Below are positions 16,709 to 26,049 of a stretch of DNA of 64,000 nucleotides, piece by piece. This DNA comes from Ignavibacteriota bacterium (GTDB lineage: Bacteria; Bacteroidota; Ignavibacteria; Tepidaquicellales; OLB5). The stretch's first letter is position 1, and each line of letters opens with the position of its first letter. Both the position numbers and the translations under genes were made by a program. The notes beneath the pieces were generated by a model that saw only the letters and a program-made list of their open reading frames with translations, was not told the DNA's origin and did no database searches. Location: positions 1 to 64,000 of the forward strand of contig RPQH01000003.1 of assembly GCA_003820375.1 (NCBI GenBank), written 5' to 3'.

Positions 16709-17194
16709 TAAGTTTGTTAAGTTTGTTAAATTGTCTGAATCACAGATTTCGCTGATATTTTTCTTATATCACTGATAGATGATGATTATCTGAATCACAG
16801 ATTTCACTGAAAAATGATTGTACTGATAATATTTCGAAATCATGATTAAGTATCAGAAACGAATAAACATAATCTTAACACAAATAAACCAAGGTTACTA
16901 AGTTCAAAAGGAAATAGAAATAAATAAGAGCACCTTTGTGTTCTTTGTCTTCTTTGTAAACTTGGTGTTAAAGCTTTTTTATCAGTGACATCAGCAAAAA
17001 TCTGTGTAATCTGTGATTCAGACAACAATCAATATCAGTTATCCAATTTAAAATTTTTTGATTGCAAAAACAAGTAATGAAAATTCTAATTAATATTTGC
17101 AAAAATTCAATAGATTACAAACTATGCAAATTTTGAACGTTGTTATAACATCAAATATGTTTTATATTATAAAAGTTTTTAAGCAAATATTTAA
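16709..17194. other. Repeat-rich intergenic region
   Basis: No gene seen. It contains ctgaatcacagatttc twice (about 16736 and 16792) and its inverse aatctgtgattcag (about 17008-17021), so a structure can form across the spacer. A ctttgtgttctttgtcttctttgt stretch at 16933-16958 is also found, inverted, at 25030. The 60-aa track ORF here is repeat translation. Confidence 0.6.
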
Positions 17195-17800
17195 ATGCAG
17201 CTAAAAAGATTTTCCTATCTGCCGTTTATACTTTTCCTGTTGCCGTTTATTTTCAATAATGGTAACATAAATTATTCCCGGGAATTATCTTCAGACATAA
17301 CGGATTCTCTAAACCAGGATACGGGCGTAATGCATGATTATATAGAATTCATTCCGGAAAAAGAAATAGAAGCATTGAGAAAAGCTCCGTATTTGATTTC
17401 TGTTAATTATTTTCATAATGCAAATGAATTTATGGACAGCTTAAAATCAAAAGGATTTACTGCAGAAGTTTATAAATGGGAAAAAGACCCGGAGTTCAAA
17501 TCATTTGATGATTACAGCACAATCTGGCTCGGTAATAATGTTCCCGTCGATATTACTGTTGAAGTTATTCAATTAGCAAATAATTTTTATCCGCACTTAA
17601 AATATATACACATATCAGGTGACAAACCGGGTGAGCAACCTCCTTCGCATATTCACAACAATGTATTCATTGGCGGAGCAACATCAACAGCATTAGAATA
17701 CAAGTTGAAAGCGTTAACACATGAAGATTTTATGAAGATAAACAGCAGCATGACAAAAGAAGAGCTGCATAAATATATTAGAGGATTTTATACACATTAA
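17195..17800 (+). CDS. Hypothetical protein with N-terminal membrane/signal segment
   Basis: The 201-residue protein has a hydrophobic N-terminus (FSYLPFILFLLPFIFNNG) that is a signal peptide or anchor. The rest is soluble, with an alternating strand/helix pattern (APYLISVNYFHNANEFMDSLKSKGF, VYKWEKDPEF, YSTIWLGNNVPVDITVEVIQLA) and IHISGDKPGEQPPSHIHNNVFIGGATS. I do not recognise the family. Paired strand-helix units suggest a small alpha/beta fold exposed to the periplasm. The next gene begins 7 bp after the stop. Confidence 0.7.
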   Translation: MQLKRFSYLPFILFLLPFIFNNGNINYSRELSSDITDSLNQDTGVMHDYIEFIPEKEIEALRKAPYLISVNYFHNANEFMDSLKSKGFTAEVYKWEKDPEFKSFDDYSTIWLGNNVPVDITVEVIQLANNFYPHLKYIHISGDKPGEQPPSHIHNNVFIGGATSTALEYKLKALTHEDFMKINSSMTKEELHKYIRGFYTH

Positions 17801-17806
17801 TTTTTT

Positions 17807-18385
17807 ATGTCTCCCACACAAATATCAGTCGAATTAAAAAAGCAGGCAGATTATATTCTTCATGAATTGAAATTCTGTGATATACTCTCTCATTGCGGAA
17901 GGGTTATTCCAACAGGCAGCTATTTTCTTGACCTGATGATATATCCCGACATAGATTTTTATGTTACAAAAGTACCGATAGAAAAAGTATTTGAAATGGC
18001 AGGTGAACTGGTTAAATCAAATCTTGTATTTGAAGTTAAGATGGAGAAATCTGACGATGACCCAAGGATGAGAGGCGGCTATTATCTGAAGTTGTTCATT
18101 AATTACGGCAACTGGAAACGCCACTGGAAAATTGATATCTGGTTTTTGGAAGATTCACATATTGACGAAGTAATGGAAACAATGCAGAGCTTCAAAGACA
18201 GGATTACTCCGGAATTAAAGGAAAAGATTCTTAATTACAAATTCTCAGTTATAAATGAACAGCACCGCACACCTATGTACAGCGGTTATTTTATATATAA
18301 GGCAATGATAGATGAAGGAATGACGGATTATGAAGATATTACCAAATATTTAATTGATAATGGAATTAATGTAAATAAATCATAA
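17807..18385 (+). CDS. Predicted nucleotidyltransferase-fold protein
   Basis: The 192-residue protein has the polymerase-beta-like nucleotidyltransferase pattern: VIPTGSYFLDLMIYPDIDFYV gives the GS loop with two acidic residues, and HWKIDIWFLED supplies the third catalytic-type acid. A C-terminal helical part (ILNYKFSVINEQH, FIYKAMIDEGMTDYEDITKYL) could bind substrate. This is the layout of small NTases acting on tRNA, antibiotics or nucleotides; the actual substrate is unknown. It follows the unknown secreted protein by 7 bp. Confidence 0.7.
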   Translation: MSPTQISVELKKQADYILHELKFCDILSHCGRVIPTGSYFLDLMIYPDIDFYVTKVPIEKVFEMAGELVKSNLVFEVKMEKSDDDPRMRGGYYLKLFINYGNWKRHWKIDIWFLEDSHIDEVMETMQSFKDRITPELKEKILNYKFSVINEQHRTPMYSGYFIYKAMIDEGMTDYEDITKYLIDNGINVNKS

Positions 18386-18470
18386 ATAATATTTTCGAAA
18401 GCAAACTTTCGGAAGTAATCCTCTTTACTTTATAATATAAAATAATTTATTCGAATAAAAAAATTAATCC

Positions 18471-19220
18471 TTATGGCTTTTTAAAAATTCCTTTATCATA
18501 TAACTCCCAGAATTTTTTAGGTGTTACTTGAAATTCACTTCTGATAGATACCTCTTTATTTGATTTTGCAGAGCTATTATATTTAAATTTGATATTGTTA
18601 AAAACAAAACTGCTTATTCCGCCCCAGCCGCGTAACTTTGAGATGTGATATACTCTTATTATTTTATTAAGTCCCCATATATAATAACACCAGTCTGTTG
18701 TTACACCATAAATAAAATCTCTTTCATGGTTTTCAATAATCACATAATTTTTATTGTGATAATATAATTCTATAGGGAAATCTTCTTTGAAATATTCACT
18801 GCTTAAATCTCTGTTCATCATACTGAATATATCATTAATAAATTTATTATGGAAATAATTAGCACTGTCATCTGCGATAAACATACCGGCTTCAAATTTC
18901 GTTGTATCAAAATCGCCATAACGTCCTCCATAGCAAGCTGTTTGGGCAATTGTAGTACCATAAAGCAAAAAATGTTTCATACTAATATCTTTACAAATAG
19001 CAAAAACAGTACTATCTCCTTTATAAACAACACTATCAAGGTTTAGGAGGATATTTTCAAGTATAGAATGTTCCGAAGATAATTCAGAAAAATCTTTAAA
19101 GTTTTTGCTATCTAATTCTCTAAGTATACCTGGACCTGATACTATAACGTTGCTCTCGTCCTGAGAATATGTATAACTTAAAAAAAGTATTAATACTAAT
19201 AATATTATCTTTATAGCCAT
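18471..19220 (-). CDS. Hypothetical secreted protein
   Basis: The protein is 249 residues from the preferred start MAIKIILLVLILFLSYTYSQ, a good signal peptide; the track's start at 19259 adds 13 residues before it. The mature part has no family I recognise. It contains FGDFDTTKFEAG-like and YGVTTDWCYYIWGL segments and ends with QVTPKKFWELYDKGIF. It is AT-rich even for this genome. It is isolated, with no operon partner on the strand. Confidence 0.65.
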   Translation of the reverse strand: MAIKIILLVLILFLSYTYSQDESNVIVSGPGILRELDSKNFKDFSELSSEHSILENILLNLDSVVYKGDSTVFAICKDISMKHFLLYGTTIAQTACYGGRYGDFDTTKFEAGMFIADDSANYFHNKFINDIFSMMNRDLSSEYFKEDFPIELYYHNKNYVIIENHERDFIYGVTTDWCYYIWGLNKIIRVYHISKLRGWGGISSFVFNNIKFKYNSSAKSNKEVSIRSEFQVTPKKFWELYDKGIFKKP

Positions 19221-19411
19221 AAACCAAATAATAAACGTATTATGATCTTGTTTATACAAAATAAAACAAATTTCATTAAAATGATATTATTTTAAAATTA
19301 TAATCAAAAGAAATAATTTATATCATTGAAGTTGTAATAATAATTCCTGAATTTGATTATTCAAATAGCCGGATTATTTATTAAAATAATTACAAACTAT
19401 AGAATACAGCC

Positions 19412-19912
19412 ATGCCAATAAACGAATCCTTAATCGCCGAGCTTCAGCAGGAAGCTTCTACAACCAGAAAAATCCTTGAACGCGTACCATTTAAAGACCC
19501 AAACTGGAAACCACATGAGAAATCGATGGCAATCGGGCAGCTTGCTGTTCATGTTGCAGAATTGCCAAACTGGATAAATGCAACCCTTGAACATGACGAA
19601 CTTGATTTCGCAAAAAGTGAATATAATCCACCGGCAGCATGTTCAGGTGCTGAGCTTGTTGAAATACTTGATAAAAATGTAGCAAGTGCTATGGAAATCT
19701 TAAAGAAAAGCAGTGATGAGCATTTTATGACCAACTGGACATTAAGGAATGGCAAAGAGATTTATTTCACTTTGCCTAAAATTGCTGTACTGCGTTCTAT
19801 GGTTTATAATCATATTATCCATCACCGGGCACAGCTTGGTGTTTACCTGAGACTGCTTGGCATACCGCTTCCCGGAAGCTACGGACCAAGTGCAGATGAA
19901 CAGATGAATTAG
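19412..19912 (+). CDS. DinB family protein
   Basis: The 166-residue DinB-type four-helix bundle has a first His in MAIGQLAVHVAELPNWI and the C-terminal pair in MVYNHIIHHRAQLGVYLRLLG, a textbook DinB/DUF664 signature, ending with the PGSYGPSADE loop. It is a likely metal-binding thiol-transferase-like fold with unknown substrate. It is cytoplasmic and monocistronic, and is followed within 3 bp by a tandem repeat. Confidence 0.88.
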   Translation: MPINESLIAELQQEASTTRKILERVPFKDPNWKPHEKSMAIGQLAVHVAELPNWINATLEHDELDFAKSEYNPPAACSGAELVEILDKNVASAMEILKKSSDEHFMTNWTLRNGKEIYFTLPKIAVLRSMVYNHIIHHRAQLGVYLRLLGIPLPGSYGPSADEQMN

Positions 19913-20030
19913 TTTGTAGAGTTTGTAAGGTTTGTAAAGTTTGTAAGGTTTGTAAGGTTTGTAAAGTTTGTAAGGTTTGTAAGGTTTGTAAGGTTTTCAC
20001 ACTTTATGAACTTTATGAACCTTATTAACC
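19913..20030. repeat. 9-bp tandem array (tttgtaagg)
   Basis: About nine units of tttgtaagg / tttgtaaag fill 19913-19995. Then degenerate 'aactttatgaaccttatt' units run to the ALDH stop at 20031. The array joins the 3' ends of two convergent genes with no spare sequence. Confidence 0.85.
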
Positions 20031-21485
20031 TTATAAACCATCTTCTATCTTTACACACACATTTCTCGGTTCTGTAAAGAATCTCAATGCTTCCAGTCCG
20101 CCTTCACGACCTACACCTGAGCTGTTCATTCCGCCAAAAGGTGTCCGCAGGTCACGCAGCATCCAGCAATTCACCCACACAATACCTGTTTTAATTTGTG
20201 CAGATACACGGTGAGCACGGGTTAAATTTTCTGTCCATAATATTGATGCTAAGCCATACTCTGTGCAGTTTGCTTTTTCTATGACTTCTTCTTCTGTATC
20301 AAAAGACTGAATTGTCACAACAGGACCGAATATTTCTTCCGTATTTGTCCGGCATGTATGTGTTAATCCTTCAATGACAGTTGGTTCAATAAACCACCCG
20401 TTTTTACATCTTCCATCCATATTTACCCTGTTTCCTCCGCATAATATCTTCCCGCCTTCTTCTTGAGCAAGCTCTATATACGATAATATCTTCTCCATAT
20501 GCTGTTTTGATACAATTGCTCCCTGCTCTGTTCCCGGTTTGTTGGGGTCTCCTATCTCAAGCTTCTTCACCCTATCAACAAAATCATTTTTAAATCTGTC
20601 ATATAAAGTTTTTTCAATAAAGATTCTTGAACCGCATAAACAAATTTCACCCTGGTTCGAAAATGATGAGCGTATCGTTGTTTCAAGCATTTCATCAAAC
20701 CTGCAATCGGCAAAGATAATGTTCGGATTTTTCCCGCCAAGCTCAAGCGAGAGCTTTTTAAACATAGGAGCAGCAATAGAAGCAATATCAGCTCCGGTTT
20801 TTGTACCGCCTGTAAATGTAATAGCTTTAATATCAGGATGAGCAGAAATTGCCTTACCGACCTTATGCCCGTAACCATGAACTATATTTAATACTCCTGC
20901 AGGTAATCCTGCTTCAATGCACAACTCAGAAAGTAAATAAGCGGTCATTGGCGTTATTTCTGATGGTTTTGCAATAACACAATTTCCCGCAGCAAGTGCA
21001 GGGGCAATTTTCCATGTAAATAAATATAGCGGGAGATTCCAGGGTGAGATAGCTCCAACTACACCAATTGGATTTCGCAAGGTGTAATTGATTGCTTTAT
21101 CCTCCATTATGTGTGCTTCACTGGCAAAATGAATTATAGCAGTTGCGAAGAACTCAAAATTCTTAACAGCACGGGGAATATCAACACTCTTTGCCAATGA
21201 AACAGGTTTTCCATTATCGATACTCTCTGCAATTGCAAGCTTATCGAGATTTTTTTGGATTAATGAAGCTATTTTCAACAAAATTTTCGAGCGTTCCTCT
21301 GCAGGTGTAACAGACCAAACAGGAAAAGCCTTTACAGCGGCTTCAACTGCACAGTTTATATCCCGCTCATCTGAATCAGGAATAAGTGAATACACCTTCC
21401 CTGCTGCCGGCTCATAATTATCGATGTATGAATCAGATAACGGAGAGATTAATTCACCGTTTATGTAATTTTTAATTTTGTTCAT
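20031..21485 (-). CDS. Aldehyde dehydrogenase, probable 2-aminomuconic 6-semialdehyde dehydrogenase
   Basis: The 484-residue NAD(P)-dependent aldehyde dehydrogenase has N150 in SPWNLPLY, K173 in IAKPSE, the general base E248 in LELGGKNP and the nucleophile C282 in NQGEICLCG. The C-terminal WVNCWMLRDLRTPFGGM and SGVGREGG segments resemble the hydroxymuconic/aminomuconic semialdehyde group (AmnC/NbaE, ALDH8A1) more than betaine or succinate semialdehyde enzymes. It would oxidise 2-aminomuconate semialdehyde to 2-aminomuconate, directly before the RidA-type deaminase at 16298. A small DUF4286-like gene lies 57 bp upstream. Confidence 0.85.
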   Translation of the reverse strand: MNKIKNYINGELISPLSDSYIDNYEPAAGKVYSLIPDSDERDINCAVEAAVKAFPVWSVTPAEERSKILLKIASLIQKNLDKLAIAESIDNGKPVSLAKSVDIPRAVKNFEFFATAIIHFASEAHIMEDKAINYTLRNPIGVVGAISPWNLPLYLFTWKIAPALAAGNCVIAKPSEITPMTAYLLSELCIEAGLPAGVLNIVHGYGHKVGKAISAHPDIKAITFTGGTKTGADIASIAAPMFKKLSLELGGKNPNIIFADCRFDEMLETTIRSSFSNQGEICLCGSRIFIEKTLYDRFKNDFVDRVKKLEIGDPNKPGTEQGAIVSKQHMEKILSYIELAQEEGGKILCGGNRVNMDGRCKNGWFIEPTVIEGLTHTCRTNTEEIFGPVVTIQSFDTEEEVIEKANCTEYGLASILWTENLTRAHRVSAQIKTGIVWVNCWMLRDLRTPFGGMNSSGVGREGGLEALRFFTEPRNVCVKIEDGL

Positions 21486-21542
21486 AATTTATCACTCTAA
21501 ATCATTCAAAAAATCTTTGGCTCACAATTGATGCTGCCTCCT

Positions 21543-21845
21543 CTACACTTTTTCCAATACACTACGGAATGCAGTATATCTTCCGCCGAATTTTTCCTTT
21601 GTTTCCGATTGGAGGAATGCTGCATGCTCAATCTGGTATTTTTCATATTCCTCAAGGTCGTTTGCATAATATTGAATTGAATATGTTACTCCTTCCTCTG
21701 TTTCCGGTGAAAGCAAGCGGAATATTTCACTCCCTGTGAAACACCCTGTTTCCATTACCTGCGGAATATGCTTGGTTGTCATCCAGTCAAGCCAGTTTTC
21801 GTGGATTTCTTCATCTACATTTACTGTAACGTTATATACTATCAT
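21543..21845 (-). CDS. DUF4286 family protein
   Basis: The 100-residue ferredoxin-like small protein reads MIVYNVTVNVDEEIHENWLDWM, KHIPQVMETGCF, then YSIQYYANDLEEYEKYQIEHA and FGGRYTAFRSVLE. This is the DUF4286 pattern common in Bacteroidota and resembles dimeric alpha/beta-barrel monooxygenase-like folds. The function is unknown. It is 57 bp upstream of the ALDH gene, so it may share its transcript. Confidence 0.85.
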   Translation of the reverse strand: MIVYNVTVNVDEEIHENWLDWMTTKHIPQVMETGCFTGSEIFRLLSPETEEGVTYSIQYYANDLEEYEKYQIEHAAFLQSETKEKFGGRYTAFRSVLEKV

Positions 21846-22544
21846 TTTTTATTAATTAATTGAATAATAAGCTAAAATTGCAAATCATTATCAATTAATC
21901 AATACTTAATTTAAAAAATATTACCTGTAAATCCTTTTACGTGAAAACGGGCTTTTTGATGAATTACGTGGATTTACCCAATTTTCATTTTGTTTAAATC
22001 GCTGCTATTTTATGTTTCACGTGAAACATTTGTATAAATTTTGCGACATATATTTTACCTGTTTTAGCACATTTGGGTAATACAATGCTATATGTTCATT
22101 AGACTTAACTATTAATTTCGTTTTCTTTGATTTTGTGCCGGTTTTGCTGTTTTTGATGTGTTTTTTATACAAAAATAATCACGCTATCTGCTTATTTATT
22201 TAATTGTTATACAGATATTTAAGGAGTTAGAAAACATTATTTCTATCTTTTACAGCAGAATGACAGCACGATGAACGTAAAATGTTTGTTTTTGCTTTAT
22301 ATTTAACATAATTGGGTTGTGAAGCTCCGGCTTTATATATTCATCCCCCCGAATTGCCAAAATGGGGCATAAATGAGAATGGCTTTGGAATTTTGTTTGA
22401 CGGGAATGTAAATCATCTTATAATTTGTATGTGTTATTGTCGCTGTAATGTATAATATATTGTGCAGGCAATTTGCTCAATATGGAACATTGGTTGGTAT
22501 TTTGTTATCTGTAATGAGCTTTTTATCTTATAAAAATAATATCA
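21846..22544. other. Long intergenic region containing parS
   Basis: A 700-bp spacer with no supported gene. Its only clear landmark is the parS palindrome. No cluster of DnaA boxes was seen, so I do not call oriC here. Confidence 0.6.
22013..22028. other. parS: parS centromere-like site
   Basis: The sequence TGTTTCACGTGAAACA is a perfect 16-bp palindrome and identical to the consensus chromosomal ParB-binding site known across bacteria. parS sites are strongly concentrated around the replication origin, where ParB-CTP spreads and loads SMC. It lies in a 700-bp gene-free stretch. scpA and scpB, encoding SMC partners, are 20 kb away. I saw no second perfect copy in the window. Confidence 0.88.
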
Positions 22545-24707
22545 CTATTTTATTAATACCATTCTTCTTGTTTCTATAAAATCTCCGGCTTTTAAAGAGT
22601 AAAAATATACACCGCTGGAAAAATTTGAAGCATTCCATTCTATGTTGTAAGTACCCGGATGCAGTTCTTCATTAACAAGAGTTATAACTTCTCTTCCCAA
22701 TATATCATAGACAACTAATTTCACGATTTCCATTTCATGATTAGAGTTTGAAGGAATTTCAATTTTAATATGAGTTATAGGATTAAACGGATTGGGATAG
22801 TTTTGATAAAGTATAAATTTACCGGGTACTTTATTGCTGATTGGATCTATACCGATAGGTGTGCCTCCGCCGTTTGTTGTTTTAATTATTGTGCCATAAT
22901 CACCTACAGCATATCCTACCAGAGAGTCTACGAAGTATAAAGAATTAAGACTATTATAAGAACAAGTTCTTCTTAATTGAAACCAATTTATCCCTCCATT
23001 AGTGGTTTTAAATATCACACTGCCGCACTTAGCAAATCCAACACTTTCATTTACGAAAGATATATCATCAATAGAATAGTTGCAAATATCGAATTTTTGC
23101 CAGCTATTTCCGCCATTTGTTGTTTTCCAAACAGAGCCGTGATATGAATATCCAATATAATAACCACCGCCAATAAAACCTGTATATTCATTAATAAATT
23201 GTATATCAGCAGAATACATACTATCCATACCGGAAACTGCATTCCAATTTATCCCTGCATTTGTAGTTTTTCGAAATAGAGAACCACCTGCAAATCCCGT
23301 ATTTTCATTTATGAAATCCAGCGACCAATTTTGCGCCCCATTTGTATTACTTACCAATATCCAATTCATACCGCCATTTGTAGTTTTAATAAAGTTTCCA
23401 TATTTACACACACCATATCCTGTATTCTCATTAAAGAATTTTAAACGGGTAATTCCATAAGCATTTGAATATGTTGTATCGAAACTTAAACCTGTGTTTG
23501 TCGTCTTAAAGATTTTTCCATCATCCCATGAAGGGAAATACCAAATATCGGAATTTACTTTTCCGATTCCGCCATAATCTAATATGGGGAATTGATATGT
23601 TAACCAATTTATTCCGCCATTTGTGGTTTTAAATAAATATCCATATAGACCAACTGCAAACCCGGTATTGTAATCAGAAAATTGCACCTCCCATATAATA
23701 CTATTAATTCCATTATTTTTTTTAGTCCAATTTATTCCACCGTTGATAGTCTTCGCTATTACTCCACCATAACCGACAGCTATTCCGGTATTTGTGTTAA
23801 TAAAAGAAGTTTCATTTAAATCATTCCCAACTTCTGCATAGTAATAATATTGAACCCAATTATCTCCATTATTAGTAGTTTTGTAAATATAACCTTGAGT
23901 AATTAAAAAACCTGTATTAGAATCAATAAAATAAAAATTACCGAAATTAATATTTCCATTTGTCACCGCTATCCAGTTTGTACCTCCATCTGTTGTTCTC
24001 AGAATTTTGTTTGAAGGTGATATTGAACCACAAATAAACCCTGTTGAATTATTGACAAATATTGCAGAAGAAATCGAATATAAGTTAATTGAATTTTGAA
24101 CACTGTCCCATGTAATTCCCGAATCTGTAGTTTTTAAATTTTTAAGATGTTTTAAGCTGTAATAATTAATTTCCCGGACACTTATTATATAACCGGTTAC
24201 ACTATTAAGAAAACTAATTTTGCCATTATTAATAGTAGAATCATTTATTATTGTATTCCATGTTAAACCTCCATTACTTGTTCTAAATAATTTTATCCCT
24301 CCATAAATATTTCTTCCGGCTATAATAAAGCCAATGTTTGTAGAAATAAATTTTAGGTTTGGTGTTATAATATTATCTATTTGTGCCACAAAGGACCAGT
24401 TAACTCCGCCATTCACTGTTTTTATTATTTTAGATGAATCTAATAAAATATATCCGATATTCTCATCAACCATTGACATTGAAGTATTATAGGTATCAAA
24501 GCCGGTATATATCGCTTGCCAGTTATCGCCGCCATTAGTAGTTCTGAGAATGTTATCAGCATTTATACAAATCCCTGTATTTTCATTAAACATTTTTAAA
24601 TCAGATAATGCATTTCCCTGCGGTAAAGGGTTTTGCCAGAACCATCCGGATTGTGAAAATACTGTACCGCTAAAAAGAAATAAAGAAATAATTATTATAT
24701 ATTTCAT
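22545..24707 (-). CDS. Large YCF48-repeat secreted protein with T9SS sorting domain
   Basis: The 720-residue protein has signal peptide MKYIIIISLFLFSGTVFSQ. Roughly 14 tandem repeats of about 45 residues follow, each built as F.N..TG....G..I.KTTNGG.NW, i.e. YCF48/Asp-box propeller blades. That is enough for two seven-bladed propellers. Residues about 635-720 form the type IX sorting domain (LYQNYPNPFNPITHI, YDILGREV, SSGVYFYSLKAG). It is expected to be a cell-surface protein of unknown ligand. It is paralogous to the genes at 389 and 39146 and appears to be monocistronic. Confidence 0.9.
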   Translation of the reverse strand: MKYIIIISLFLFSGTVFSQSGWFWQNPLPQGNALSDLKMFNENTGICINADNILRTTNGGDNWQAIYTGFDTYNTSMSMVDENIGYILLDSSKIIKTVNGGVNWSFVAQIDNIITPNLKFISTNIGFIIAGRNIYGGIKLFRTSNGGLTWNTIINDSTINNGKISFLNSVTGYIISVREINYYSLKHLKNLKTTDSGITWDSVQNSINLYSISSAIFVNNSTGFICGSISPSNKILRTTDGGTNWIAVTNGNINFGNFYFIDSNTGFLITQGYIYKTTNNGDNWVQYYYYAEVGNDLNETSFINTNTGIAVGYGGVIAKTINGGINWTKKNNGINSIIWEVQFSDYNTGFAVGLYGYLFKTTNGGINWLTYQFPILDYGGIGKVNSDIWYFPSWDDGKIFKTTNTGLSFDTTYSNAYGITRLKFFNENTGYGVCKYGNFIKTTNGGMNWILVSNTNGAQNWSLDFINENTGFAGGSLFRKTTNAGINWNAVSGMDSMYSADIQFINEYTGFIGGGYYIGYSYHGSVWKTTNGGNSWQKFDICNYSIDDISFVNESVGFAKCGSVIFKTTNGGINWFQLRRTCSYNSLNSLYFVDSLVGYAVGDYGTIIKTTNGGGTPIGIDPISNKVPGKFILYQNYPNPFNPITHIKIEIPSNSNHEMEIVKLVVYDILGREVITLVNEELHPGTYNIEWNASNFSSGVYFYSLKAGDFIETRRMVLIK

Positions 24708-24898
24708 TTTCGTGTTGATGATTGCACAAAGTTAAAATATTATACCCGGTATTCCAAAGACATTTTTGGGGGTATTGACATGTGTTTTCAGGAGGATTTT
24801 ATCCCTGTCATGGCATTATTTGTTGATTTTGTTATGTAAATGCAATTATTATCAGGACATATTTTCGGGTCTGTGTCTTGTTAAGTGTTTGAAGTGAC

Positions 24899-25335
24899 CT
24901 TACGCAATAGTATAATACCCGGTTACCATTTGAGTATTTGTTTATAATTTCAGTTCATGTCCTCACCCGGATTGATTTCGGATTGAAAAGCTAATACCGG
25001 TTCATCGAAGTTAAGAGCTTTAACACAAAGAGCACAAAGGTTACAAATTTCACAAAGACAAGCTCTTAAAATTATTATGGTATTTCTTTGTGTCCTTTGT
25101 AACCTTTGTGAACTTTGTGTTAAGATTTAAAACTATGCAAACATGAAAAATCAATTTAATCTATGATTCTTTATTATAAATATTATACTTTTCGTTTTCA
25201 TCTTATTCTTTATGTTGCAAGTTTTTCAATCCGCAATTGGCAATCCAAAATCTGAAATCAATCAGGGGTGAGGATATGAACTGAAATTACCTGTTTATTT
25301 CTTTCGGTAACAAAAAGATTTATGATTTGCGTAAC
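24899..25335. repeat. Palindromic element A (cttacgcaa ... ttgcgtaac)
   Basis: The left arm begins cttacgcaatagtataatac and includes tttcagttcatgtcctcacc. The right arm reads ggtgaggatatgaactgaaat and continues to aaaaagatttatgatttgcgtaac. The two arms are imperfect inverted repeats of about 70 bp. Nested inside is a second inverted repeat built on taacacaaag..cacaaaggttacaaa (about 25020-25065) and tttgtaacctttgtg...ctttgtgtta (about 25092-25122). Confidence 0.75.
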
Positions 25336-25352
25336 GTCTCTTAGTAATTCAC

Positions 25353-25622
25353 CTTACGCAAGAGTGTAATCATAGGGTAAGATTTTAGTATTTGTATTTA
25401 ATTTCAGCTCCTGTCCTCACCCCCCGACCCCCTCTCCTATGATAAATGAAAGGAGAGGGGGAGACATAAAAATATAGAACTTGAGAAATAATAAAATCTT
25501 AAAAGTAAAAGGAACTCCCCCTCTCCTAACACCTATCATAGGAGAGGGGGTCGGGGGGTGAGGACAGGAGCTGAAATTACCCGTATATTTTTTTCGTTAA
25601 CAAAAAGATTTAGTTTTTGTAA
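25353..25622. repeat. Palindromic element B with 42-bp perfect inner inverted repeat
   Basis: It starts cttacgcaagagtgtaatc and ends tttagtttttgtaa, matching the arms of element A. The core 25401-25442 (atttcagctcctgtcctcac...) is perfectly inverted at 25536-25577 (42 bp). A further inner repeat ggagagggggag / ctccccctctcc (25452 and 25515) lies between. The track's ORFs on both strands here are palindrome artefacts. Confidence 0.85.
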
Positions 25623-25916
25623 GTTGAATTTAATGGTAATTTTCCTGAGATTTGATGTAACCGGTTTTAATTGCACATCCGGCAAAAAAATATTCCGGGC
25701 GGAATGCGTCAGGTCTGCCTTTAGGTTATTTGAAGCTGTCAATGGGTAATATAATATTTGAGTTATTAAAAAATTTTATTCTTGAATCAAAGTGTATTCG
25801 TGTTAAATAAGTTACCCATTGTCTTTGATACTTACCTAATCTTTCGGTTAATTGATGATGGCAATTTGAAAACCTTCCAACTTTCCAACCATTCAACGCT
25901 CCAATGCTTTAAAATC

Positions 25917-26037
25917 CTCCGTATCATCTATGGGATTGCTTCGCTTTCCGTAAATTAAAGTTCATCTTCTACTTTAAAAACCTGATGAACCTTATGAACT
26001 TTACATACTAAGCCCGAGCTCGCAATTAAAAGCAATG
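25917..26037. repeat. Dispersed ~110-bp repeat, copy 3
   Basis: tcctccgtatcatctatgg, then gattgcttcgctttcc at one end and cgagctcgcaatt at the other. It stops 13 bp before the 3' end of the SDR gene. Confidence 0.75.
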
Positions 26038-26049
26038 TCCCTCACCCTC

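Noticed and set aside
19815-20000. 61-aa LQTLQTLQT protein
   Set aside because: Pure translation of a 9-bp tandem array.
21846-22544. Replication origin oriC
   Set aside because: parS is present, but no cluster of DnaA boxes and no dnaA or dnaN gene was seen.
25536-25749. Two overlapping 63- and 68-aa ORFs on both strands
   Set aside because: Lie on the arm of a palindromic element; composition follows the repeat and no family is seen.
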